NCBI RefSeq assembly: GCF_000314005.1
Contig: NZ_JH980292.1
Location: 569,410-633,409, forward strand
Direction of reading: 5' to 3'
From: Spirulina subsalsa PCC 9445
GTDB taxonomy: Bacteria; Cyanobacteriota; Cyanobacteriia; Cyanobacteriales; Spirulinaceae
Length of the DNA stretch: 64,000 nt
Part shown: piece by piece, positions 7,485 to 14,339 of the stretch
How the letters are laid out: each line of letters begins with the position of its first letter
Numbering within the stretch: position 1 is the first letter of the stretch
Position numbers and translations under genes: made by a program
Notes under the pieces: generated by a model
The model's database searches: none
Told to the model about the DNA's origin: nothing
What the model saw: the letters and a program-made list of their open reading frames with translations, nothing else

Positions 7485-7683
7485 TTCGGTTTAACCGTAA
7501 GGCTTTATAGTCGTAATCTGTTGAGAATTGAATCTGTCCGCTCAAATCGAGTAAATTTCGTTTTTTGCGGTTTTTGACTAACTCGGATAAAGCAAAGTTA
7601 ATTAATTCTTGTTCTGTCTGAATATTGGTTAAGCGCAATCCTTCTTTCACCAATTCTTCATTGAGTTCGATGGACTTTTTCAT
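7471..7683 (-). CDS. vapB: VapB antitoxin
   Basis: 70 residues. Ribbon-helix-helix-like start MKKSIELNEELVKEGLRL, then TNIQTEQELINFALSELVK and a basic linker before the toxin-binding tail. Typical type II VapB of the DUF2191 kind. Overlaps the VapC start by 14 bases. Intact, while its toxin is interrupted. Confidence 0.75.
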   Translation of the reverse strand: MKKSIELNEELVKEGLRLTNIQTEQELINFALSELVKNRKKRNLLDLSGQIQFSTDYDYKALRLNRNVFD

Positions 7684-7762
7684 CGCTAGTGGTTGATTTT
7701 ATGTTCAGATTTATTGTCATACAGATTTACTTATACTAACATTTTTCTGACTCAATATCCCC

Positions 7763-8055
7763 CTGATTTGGGAAATCACTTGTCCCGACGAAGACCCCGC
7801 CGGAAATGCGCCGTCACCTCAAAACCCTAAAACGCGCCCCACCTCCTCCCCCACCGCGCCATCCTCTTCGGTAGCGAAACGGTTTCCACCCCGACCCAAC
7901 CCACCCCAGAACTCATTGCCTTTTGCCAAAAACTGACGGGGGTAATCGCCGTAGCCTTCCTCACCGAGGAACCCCTAGAAGCGCCGTTAAAAGGCTTTCC
8001 CCCCAATCAACTCAATCTGATATCTGCCATTGAAACCTGGTTAGGGGAGATTTAA
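7763..8055 (+). repeat. TA-island repeat, copy F (about 290 bp)
   Basis: Contains ISLVP-region bases, a run of C-rich codons, then an uninterrupted reading RAILFGSETVSTPTQPTPE, LIAFCQKLTGVIAVAFLTEE, PLEAPLKGFPPNQLN, ISAIETWLGEI, stop (TAA 8053-8055). The best-preserved copy in sense. The following 80 bp leader resembles that after copy B. Confidence 0.85.
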
Positions 8056-8134
8056 GCAGCCAAGAAACCTGGTTTCTGACCCTTAGCGGCAAAATTAGCT
8101 AAAATGTCAGCACCCCCTAGCCGCCAACTCAAAA

Positions 8135-8302
8135 ATGACTCAAACTCTTGATATCACTGGACTCACCCCAAAACAAATCGAGCAAATTCAGAAGATGATA
8201 GAAACCTTTAAAACGATTAATCAACAGCAGAACCAATTAACCCCAGAAAATCTCTCAGAATCAGACTTAAATTCCTTGTTTTTTGCCAGCGAAATCCTCT
8301 AG
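8135..8302 (+). CDS. Small antitoxin upstream of a broken PIN toxin
   Basis: 55 residues, MTQTLDITGLTPKQIEQIQ, then KMIETFKTINQQQNQL and SESDLNSLFFASEIL. Short helical antitoxin type common before cyanobacterial PIN toxins. The PIN frame begins 22 bases after its stop. The leader before the ATG (8056-8134) is shared with the gene at 4046. Family call from context. Confidence 0.55.
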   Translation: MTQTLDITGLTPKQIEQIQKMIETFKTINQQQNQLTPENLSESDLNSLFFASEIL

Positions 8303-8324
8303 CCCTTTAATCGGACGATGCTTT

Positions 8325-8546
8325 ATGGTAACAGAAGCTAAACGAATTTATCTGGATACGAACATCCTCGCTTATGTTGCTAATACGAAAGCCCCTCAAC
8401 ATAAAGCCGCTTTAGAAATAGTTAGACCCACAGAAAGGGAAATTTTGTGTGTCTCATCGCAGGTTTTAGCGGAATTTTACTCCTATATTACTCTGATGCC
8501 TTGCCAGCCCAGCTATAATTTCTACAACCACGACAGAGGTAAAATT
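8325..8546 (+). pseudogene. PIN toxin N-terminal half, fused in frame to the next antitoxin
   Basis: From ATG 8325 the frame reads RIYLDTNILAYVANTKAPQ, then ILCVSSQVLAEFYSYITLM. This is the first half of a PIN domain: catalytic Asp in LDTN, conserved Glu in LAEFY. After about 8514 the PIN pattern stops, and the same frame runs on without a stop into an unrelated antitoxin. The catalytic C-terminal half is absent. The join looks like a deletion that merged two TA modules. Confidence 0.65.
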
Positions 8547-8747
8547 GTGTCCGACCTAAAAGAAATTGAACAAGCAATTCTCTCCCGGCCATCCCATGAG
8601 TTTAAAAAACTAAAACAATGGTTCCTTGATTTGGATTATCAACGGTGGGATGAACAGATAGAACAGGATATTGCCGAGGGTCATTTAGAAGCCTTCGCTC
8701 AAGAGGCGATCGCGGAGTTTGTATCTGGACATTGCCGAGAACTCTGA
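8547..8747 (+). CDS. Antitoxin of a RelE-like pair, GTG start inside the fused frame
   Basis: GTG 8547-8549 follows AGAGGT at a proper distance. The 66-residue product reads SDLKEIEQAILSRPSHEFK, KLKQWFLDLDYQRWDEQIE, AIAEFVSGHCREL. This is a common cyanobacterial antitoxin type (LPxEEFxKLKxW...W-D) found before RelE-like toxins. Its TGA overlaps the next ATG (TGATG). A longer product starting at 8325 (or 8283) would carry a PIN half at its N-terminus; which start is used cannot be decided from sequence. Confidence 0.65.
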   Translation: MSDLKEIEQAILSRPSHEFKKLKQWFLDLDYQRWDEQIEQDIAEGHLEAFAQEAIAEFVSGHCREL

Positions 8748-9004
8748 TGCACTATACCACTCGACGATTTTGGCAATGTTACCATGCTTTACCGGAAACT
8801 GTACAAACAACTGCCGATGAATGCTACAACTTACTCAAATCTGACCCGTCTCATCTGTTTCTCCATTTCAAAAAACTGGGGAAAAGGTATTGGTCGGTTA
8901 GAGTCGGGTTAAATTATCGTGCTTTGGGTGTTGAAGTAGAGAACGGCATTTCTTGATTTTGGATTAGAACCCATGCCGAGTATGACCGATTGATTAGCAC
9001 ATAA
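8747..9004 (+). pseudogene. RelE-like toxin with Trp-to-stop near the C-terminus
   Basis: From ATG 8747 the frame reads HYTTRRFWQCYHALPETVQ, HLFLHFKKLGKRYWSVRVG, LNYRALGVEVENGIS, then TGA (8954-8956) and FWIRTHAEYDRLIST, TAA (9002-9004). Family members end GIxWFWIGxHAEYDxLI, so the TGA replaces a Trp codon (TGG to TGA). The lost tail includes the conserved H-x-E-Y-D. The 69-residue product may be weak or inactive. Confidence 0.7.
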
Positions 9005-9180
9005 CCTGGAAATTACTCGCTTAACGTTAAAATTCCCAAACAGTATTTAATCGACCAGGTGGATGACTTCAAGCCTGTGCCTGAGTTAACCTTGTGCAAT
9101 CCCTTTGACCCAAATCTGATATCCGCCATTGAAACTTGGTTAGGGAAGATTGTTGAGCATCGACCCAAATTTTCATGGAA
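9005..9180 (+). pseudogene. Mosaic of TA remnants with repeat copy G
   Basis: An open plus frame reads VKIPKQYLIDQVDDFKPVP, like an antitoxin piece. It passes in frame into repeat copy G (DPNLISAIETWLGKI, 9103-9151). Directly after, the minus strand of 9152-9176 matches the first codons of a DUF5615 toxin (MKIWVDAQ), nearly as at 6322-6344. Three unrelated fragments are joined here, and this is the right edge of the TA island. The rest of the gap to 9259 shows nothing I recognise. Confidence 0.5.
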
Positions 9181-9259
9181 ATTTTTTGCTATTTGTCAGC
9201 GAAATTGGTTTAATGGGTGAAGTTCCTATTGGAAAAAGTACGGTGGGGATCTTTAATTC

Positions 9260-10843
9260 ATGCCATCAGACGGATCATCAGATAAAAAACGGGAGAAGTT
9301 GGATCTAGCCTTGCCTTTTGGTGGGTTAAATCCCACTCCGCCTCCTCCTGCGCCATCGCCCCCTTCCCCTATCCCGCCTCACCTTTCTCTTCCCAAAGCC
9401 TCACCGGAGAACCAAGGAGGCTATCATCAAGCTCCTAAACCGGGGCGGCAATCCTTGCGCGAGGTTTCTCTACCCTCTCGTCCTCCTCAAGATGCCCCTG
9501 TTTCCCGTCCGAATCCCCCTCGTCCAACTCGCCTCCCACGTCCTCCTCAAGATGCGCCTGTTTCCCGTCTTAATTCGGCTCGTCCGACTCCAGTTAACCC
9601 AAAATTAGTTAACACAAAACGGCGTAAAAGTCAAGATATATCCCCGACCAAAACGCGGCGCGCCCCAGCCCAACCGACCCGACTCCAACAGACGACCCAA
9701 CTTCAAAGAGCTTACTCTGTCCAGCCCTCGCCTTCGGATACTCCTAGACCTCGGGGAACAGGGACCAAAAAACCGATTTCACCTAAATCTCCCCCGACGC
9801 TGACTTCTTTGTTGTTGGTCTATAGTTTGCGGGTGTTGATTTTGGGGGTTGGGGCTGGTGCGATCGCCGGAACCATTTTAGGCACAGTGGACGCTTCCCG
9901 TAATTTACCCTTTCTCACCCCCTCCCCCACCACCAGTCAAGCGATCCGAGATCGGGGAGATCAAGGTCGCTATCCCCCTGCATTAGCAGCCAATCGCGAG
10001 ATTACCCCCCTTAAAAATCGGTTACAAAGTCTGATCGCTCGCTACTCAGAATTTGAGGCCGGGGTATTTTTTATGGACTTAGACACCGGAGACTATGTAG
10101 ACATTCAAGGCAGCAAACCCTTTGCCGCCGCTAGTACGATCAAAACCCCCATTCTGATTGCGTTTTTCCAAGCCTTAGATGCGGGAAGTGTAAGCTTAAC
10201 AGAAACCCTTGTTATGGAAGAGGATACCCGGGCTGGAGAGGCCGGGGATATGCAGTATCAGCCCATCGGAACCCGCTTCTCAGCTTTAGATACTGTCACC
10301 CGCATGATTACCATTAGTGACAACACAGCAACGAATATGATTATGAAGCGTTTGGGGGGGCAAGACATCCTGAACCAACGCTTTGCAGAATGGGGTTTGT
10401 CAGCGACGGTGATTCGCAATTTGTTACCGGATCTCGAGGGGACGAATACAACCAGCGCGGTGGATTTAGCCCATGTGATGGCTAGGGTGAATCGTGGGGA
10501 TTTAGTGAATTTGCGATCGCGAGATCGGTTGTTAGAAATTATGCGCAATGTTCAGAATAACCAACTCCTCCCCCAAGGCTTGGAAAATGGGGCGATTATT
10601 GCCCACAAAACTGGAAACATTGGTTCTGTGGTGGCTGATGCCGGACTCATTGATACACCCACGGGGCGGCGCTACCTCGCGGCCGTGATCATTCAGCGCC
10701 CCCACAATGATCCCAAGGCCAAGGATTTAATCCGGGACATCTCCCGGGAGGCCTATCAATATTTTAATCAACCCGTTCCCACTCCTGATACAACAATGGC
10801 TCCTCTAGAACGGGATTCGATTGCCGTTCAGCCGGGAGTTTGA
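9260..10843 (+). CDS. Serine hydrolase of the class A beta-lactamase fold with Pro-rich N-terminus
   Basis: 527 residues. Residues 1-175 are Pro/Arg/Ser-rich and low complexity. One membrane segment follows at about 181-208 (LLLVYSLRVLILGVGAGAI). The catalytic domain starts near 255 and has all three family motifs: S-x-x-K as STIK at 292-295, S-D-N at 353-355, and K-T-G at 450-452. Acylation by Ser292 with Lys295 is expected. Such membrane-anchored proteins occur in many cyanobacteria without resistance roles and may act on peptidoglycan peptides. No lipobox is present. The long N-terminus would be cytoplasmic. Function beyond the fold is inferred. Confidence 0.8.
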   Translation: MPSDGSSDKKREKLDLALPFGGLNPTPPPPAPSPPSPIPPHLSLPKASPENQGGYHQAPKPGRQSLREVSLPSRPPQDAPVSRPNPPRPTRLPRPPQDAPVSRLNSARPTPVNPKLVNTKRRKSQDISPTKTRRAPAQPTRLQQTTQLQRAYSVQPSPSDTPRPRGTGTKKPISPKSPPTLTSLLLVYSLRVLILGVGAGAIAGTILGTVDASRNLPFLTPSPTTSQAIRDRGDQGRYPPALAANREITPLKNRLQSLIARYSEFEAGVFFMDLDTGDYVDIQGSKPFAAASTIKTPILIAFFQALDAGSVSLTETLVMEEDTRAGEAGDMQYQPIGTRFSALDTVTRMITISDNTATNMIMKRLGGQDILNQRFAEWGLSATVIRNLLPDLEGTNTTSAVDLAHVMARVNRGDLVNLRSRDRLLEIMRNVQNNQLLPQGLENGAIIAHKTGNIGSVVADAGLIDTPTGRRYLAAVIIQRPHNDPKAKDLIRDISREAYQYFNQPVPTPDTTMAPLERDSIAVQPGV

Positions 10844-10855
10844 GTCATCAACTCC

Positions 10856-10896
10856 CCGACTCCTGACTCCCGACGAACAGACTTTCTCAGCAAGCC
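10856..10896 (+). repeat. Degenerate MITE end
   Basis: CCCCGACTCCTGACTCCCGA followed by CTCAGCAAGCCCTAA resembles the right half of the MITE family found complete at 17595-17878. Only one end remains. The rest of 10897-11057 holds no recognisable gene and probably includes the left end of the TnpB element. Confidence 0.4.
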
Positions 10897-11057
10897 CTAA
10901 CTTTTCAGCTTTGCCCTGCCAACTGGGGAAACACCGATGAGATGAAAAGCCGACCAGCATAGAACAGCGAAGCACGACTAAGAATAACTCTAATCTATCG
11001 TTGCCAATTTAATTCTAGTGTACTAGGATAGTTTGTGTAGCAGGTCGATGGCGCAAA

Positions 11058-12287
11058 ATGTTTGTTTTAGAGTACAAGCTTAGAGGAAAACCATCTCAAT
11101 ATCAAGCCATTGATGAAGCTATTCGGACAGTCCAGTTTGTTCGGAATAAATGCCTTAGATATTGGGAAGAAAATCAAAGTGTAGGACAAAAAGATATTTA
11201 TCGATATACAACTCAATTGAGAGATGAATATCCTTTTGTCAAAGAGCTTAACTCTACGGCTTGTCAACAGGCTTGCGAACGGATTTGGACTGCTATTCTT
11301 CGGTTTTATAACAACTGTAAGAGGAAAATTGCTGGCAAGAAAGGTTATCCCAAATACTCCAAACGGACTCATTCTGTTGAATTTAAAAAGTCAGGGTGGA
11401 AACTTAATCGAGATGCCAAGAAAATAACTTTCAGTGATGGAAAAAACATTGGAGAGTTAAAACTAATTGGTAGTCGAGACTTGTTCTATTTTCAAGAATG
11501 GCAAATTCAACGAGTGAGAATAGTTAAAAGGGCTGAGGGATATTATTGCCAGTTAATGCTAAAACTCGATGTTAGAGATATAACCCCACAATTAGAACCG
11601 ACCCAACAATGTGTAGGGCTAGATATGGGGTTAAAATATCTTTATGTTGACAGTAACGGTAATACAGTAGAGCCTCCTAAGTATTATCGAAAAGCCGAAA
11701 AGCATCTTAATAAACTGAATAAAAGAAAGTCTAAAAAGTTTAAAAAAGGCAATAGGCAGTCCAATAACTACAAAAAAGCTAGTCGAAAATATGCTAAGGG
11801 ACACTTAAAAGTAAGTAGGCAACGAGAAGAGTTTGCTAAAAAATTGGCACTCCGTTTAATTCGGTCAAACGACTTGATAGCTTACGTTGGCGAAGCCTGC
11901 ACGAAGTGCATAGATTTAAAAGTCAAGAACCTTGTCCGCAATCAAAAACTCGCCAAAAGTATTAATGACGCTGGTTGGTCACAATTCAGAAAATGGATTG
12001 AGTATTTTGGCATTAAATACGGCAGATTAACGATTGCAGTTAATCCAGCCTATACGAGTCAAGAATGCTTTAATTGTGGTCGATTAATCCAAAAGTCTCT
12101 ATCAGTTAGAACTCATGTTTGTTGGTGTGGATATGTAGAAGATAGAGACAAGATGGCGGCATTGAATATACTCAAAAAAGCTACGATAGGGCATATCGGA
12201 AGCTGGTCGTTAGACCTAAACGCTTGGGGAGATTTAAGCTCTATCTTGGTTGGTAGAAATACCTGCCAAGACAACTTGAGTCAGTGA
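11058..12287 (+). CDS. tnpB: TnpB, RNA-guided nuclease of an IS605-type element
   Basis: 409 residues, normal TnpB size. It has an N-terminal helix-turn-helix (FVLEYKLRGKPSQYQAIDE), the RuvC-I Asp189 in CVGLDMGLKYL, a basic helical region, a zinc ribbon (CFNCG ... CWCG) and the final acidic site in VEDRDKMAALNIL. TnpB proteins are guided by an RNA from the element's 3' end and cut DNA. The conserved AYEDLKVKNL segment with the RuvC-II Glu reads here AY-VGEACTKCI-DLKVKNL. A 27-bp palindrome (11886-11912) replaces the Glu with nine residues, so catalysis may be lost. No TnpA transposase lies nearby, so the element is not autonomous. Confidence 0.85.
   Translation: MFVLEYKLRGKPSQYQAIDEAIRTVQFVRNKCLRYWEENQSVGQKDIYRYTTQLRDEYPFVKELNSTACQQACERIWTAILRFYNNCKRKIAGKKGYPKYSKRTHSVEFKKSGWKLNRDAKKITFSDGKNIGELKLIGSRDLFYFQEWQIQRVRIVKRAEGYYCQLMLKLDVRDITPQLEPTQQCVGLDMGLKYLYVDSNGNTVEPPKYYRKAEKHLNKLNKRKSKKFKKGNRQSNNYKKASRKYAKGHLKVSRQREEFAKKLALRLIRSNDLIAYVGEACTKCIDLKVKNLVRNQKLAKSINDAGWSQFRKWIEYFGIKYGRLTIAVNPAYTSQECFNCGRLIQKSLSVRTHVCWCGYVEDRDKMAALNILKKATIGHIGSWSLDLNAWGDLSSILVGRNTCQDNLSQ
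11886..11912 (+). repeat. 27-bp palindromic insertion in tnpB
   Basis: Reads GTTGGCGAAGCC-TGCACGAAGTGCATA. It contains the nested palindrome TGCAC-GAA-GTGCA, keeps frame (nine codons) and lies exactly at the RuvC-II Glu position expected from family sequences. Confidence 0.6.
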
Positions 12288-12322
12288 ACCAAGAATCCCT
12301 CGCTTTTAGCGACGGGAGTGTC
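12288..12322 (+). ncRNA. Right end of the TnpB element and 3' end of its guide RNA (omega/reRNA)
   Basis: Just after the tnpB stop comes CCCTCGCTTTTAGCGACGGG, a hairpin (TCGCT/AGCGA stem with CCC/GGG base), then AGTGTCAA. This matches the right-end hairpin of cyanobacterial IS605-type elements. In TnpB elements the 3' part of the gene plus this end forms the scaffold, and the bases after the end form the guide. The boundary at 12322 is estimated. Confidence 0.55.
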
Positions 12323-12377
12323 AATAATATCATCAGAAACTCCGAGTTCTGGATCTAACAAAACTTTAAGGCCATGT

Positions 12378-12668
12378 CTAGGAAAGAGAACTAAAGCTTT
12401 TTTCCGGCTGAAAATCTCGGCAATAAATCGCTTGTTCTGTATTAGCAATGGTGGGGTGAATGGTACATTTCAAGCGGTGATCATTGGTGAAAAATTGGCA
12501 ATTCGTACAGGGGATTTGGTGCATGGTTTGACTACGGGCGAGAACCTCTTGAACACTGCCCACAATGGAACTAATTAGGCTCAGAATGAACAGCCAAGCG
12601 AACAGGAAACACAAGGGAATTAGAAAAGGTTGGATGACATGAACAAAGGGAGCAAGCAGTTGAAACAT
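12378..12668 (-). CDS. Small membrane protein with Cys-rich tail, conserved in cyanobacteria
   Basis: 96 residues. One or two hydrophobic segments (FLIPLCFLFAWLFILSLI) are followed by a soluble tail with IPCTNCQFFTNDHRLKCTI and IYCRDFQPEKS. The C-x2-C ... C ... C pattern suggests metal binding or a disulfide. I recall similar C-x2-CxFF...LKC tails in other cyanobacterial proteins of unknown function. The plus-strand frame at 12318-12578 is a shadow. The 55 bases between this gene and the TnpB right end may be a gene piece cut by the element. Confidence 0.65.
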   Translation of the reverse strand: MFQLLAPFVHVIQPFLIPLCFLFAWLFILSLISSIVGSVQEVLARSQTMHQIPCTNCQFFTNDHRLKCTIHPTIANTEQAIYCRDFQPEKSFSSLS

Positions 12669-12701
12669 AGACCGATATGACGAACAGGAATTAAAAATCT
12701 A

Positions 12702-13643
12702 CTATTTGGCAGCTAGTAATTCCACCAGTTGAGAGAGTTGTTGTTTACTAAACACATTCATTAAGGTTTTGGCCGCCGCCTTGGGTTCTACGGGGATCAG
12801 AACTTGGGGCGTTTTCGCGTCGGCCAGTTGTTTTAAGGCGGGGCTAACTTGAATGTCCTCCGACTGTCCTAAAACCTTTAAGTCGCTGTTGTGTTTGAGT
12901 TCTTTAATAATAACCGGGGCAAGGGTGCGATAGGAATATTTCGGATTGCCAATGGCCTGATGACAGGATTTTGTCACCATTTGCCAGCCTTTCTCCTTGG
13001 GGGCTAATTTGGCCAAGCGCACACATAACTTTTGCAGTTGTTTGCGGCCTTCGGGGGTGGCTTTAGCTTTGAAGAGGGCGAGCATTTCTTTTAACAAGGC
13101 CTTAGTTTCGTTGGCAAAGGGATCTGAGGGGGGAGGTGGCGCACTGGGGGCTTTTTGGGGCTTTGGACTTTCTTCGATGACTTCCCCACTGACTAACTGA
13201 TGTAAATAGTTTTCTAGGGTATCAAAATCCGGTTCAGCCGCTTTGGTGATCCGGCTGGCTGTTGCATCTTGTAAACCATCGGGACTTTCTAAATGATCTA
13301 GGAGGGTGTGTAGGGTGTCGTACCCCTTGAGGAATAAGGCCTCTAGTCTGCCATCGACGGGAACATCATGTTCCTTGAGGATTTTAAAACAGTCTTCGAG
13401 ACGGTGGGCGGTTTTTTGAATGCTGTCGTAGCCCAACATGGCCGATCCCCCTTTGACGGAGTGGGCGGCACGAAATAATTCATTGAGCGCTTCTGGATCT
13501 TTACAGACTTTGGGCAAATCCATCACCCCCTGCGCTAAGGTTTCGAGGTGTTCCCTCGCTTCCTCAATAAAATACCCTAAGATTTTCTGTTGATTGGCCG
13601 CATCCAAGGTTCTTTCCCCCCACTTGAGACGAACTTGATTCAA
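12702..13643 (-). CDS. Hpt-domain phosphotransfer protein
   Basis: 313 residues. Residues 18-130 form an Hpt domain: QKILGYFIEEAREHLETL, then FRAAHSVKGGSAMLGY with the phospho-accepting His61, then AHRLEDCFKIL. This is the P1-type domain of CheA/PilL-like kinases, but no kinase core follows. The rest has a Pro-rich linker (about 155-170) and a helical C-terminal domain of unknown type. It may relay phosphate between a sensor and a response regulator encoded elsewhere. The start could be a few codons further in (before NQQKILGYF). No partner is adjacent. Confidence 0.75.
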   Translation of the reverse strand: MNQVRLKWGERTLDAANQQKILGYFIEEAREHLETLAQGVMDLPKVCKDPEALNELFRAAHSVKGGSAMLGYDSIQKTAHRLEDCFKILKEHDVPVDGRLEALFLKGYDTLHTLLDHLESPDGLQDATASRITKAAEPDFDTLENYLHQLVSGEVIEESPKPQKAPSAPPPPSDPFANETKALLKEMLALFKAKATPEGRKQLQKLCVRLAKLAPKEKGWQMVTKSCHQAIGNPKYSYRTLAPVIIKELKHNSDLKVLGQSEDIQVSPALKQLADAKTPQVLIPVEPKAAAKTLMNVFSKQQLSQLVELLAAK

Positions 13644-13697
13644 AGATAGCTGATTTCGGGTTCAGGCGCTTGATTCCGCTTCCTCTGGAGCCTCGGG

Positions 13698-14339
13698 TTA
13701 ACGTTGGAGGAGGAAGGGGCGTAAACCTGCCGCTTTGGCTCCGCGATAGTCTTGTTCTAAACTATCCCCAATAAACCAGGCTTGACTGGGGGGACATTGA
13801 TGTTTTTCGAGGGCTTTAGTGAAAATTTTGGGATTGGGTTTAGCCACACCGGAGGAGGAGGAAATGGTGATACTTTGGAAAAATTTCCTCAACTCTAACC
13901 CGTCTAAAACCGAATGAATCCGGGAGTCGAAATTGGAAATAATGCCTAATTCGATCCGTTCATAACGCCACTTTTCCAAGGAGGGCAGGATGTCGGGGTA
14001 AATTTCCCAAGGGTCTGGGGTGGCAAAATACCCATAAAGTCGATTGAAAAAGGCGGGGAAATCCTGAAAGTCTTCGAGGACTCCCGCTTGAGCAAAGGTG
14101 GATTTGGCGATCGCCTGCCACCAGTTATATTCCTTTTCGGGAATTTCCACCCACTTCGCCCCCGGAAAAGCGAGGGGGGCGGCGTTTTTGAAGGTGTCAT
14201 GAAAGGCCTGGTCGAGTCGCTTGGGATCGACCTTTACGCCAAATTCTTGGGCGATCGCACCGTAGACTTCCCCGACGCTCCCCTTGACCCCAAACAGGGT
14301 TCCCACCGCATCGAATAAAATGACTTTTGGTTTAGACAT
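13698..14339 (-). CDS. HAD-superfamily hydrolase (subfamily IA)
   Basis: 213 residues. Motif I is ILFDAVGTLFG, with the nucleophile Asp9 and Val in place of the usual second Asp (DxDGT becomes DAVGT). Motif II lies in LGIISNFDSR, motif III Lys in GVAKPNPKIF, and motif IV is WFIGDSLEQDYRGAKAAG. The closest pattern is the HDHD3/REG-2 group, which also has a changed motif I. Substrate unknown, probably a small phosphate ester. The ATG ends exactly where the upstream NDH-2 gene stops, so the two are co-transcribed. Confidence 0.8.
   Translation of the reverse strand: MSKPKVILFDAVGTLFGVKGSVGEVYGAIAQEFGVKVDPKRLDQAFHDTFKNAAPLAFPGAKWVEIPEKEYNWWQAIAKSTFAQAGVLEDFQDFPAFFNRLYGYFATPDPWEIYPDILPSLEKWRYERIELGIISNFDSRIHSVLDGLELRKFFQSITISSSSGVAKPNPKIFTKALEKHQCPPSQAWFIGDSLEQDYRGAKAAGLRPFLLQR

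Noticed and set aside
12318-12578. 86-residue plus-strand frame
   Set aside because: Antisense to the better supported membrane protein at 12378-12668, which has a hydrophobic helix and conserved Cys pattern. No ribosome site.
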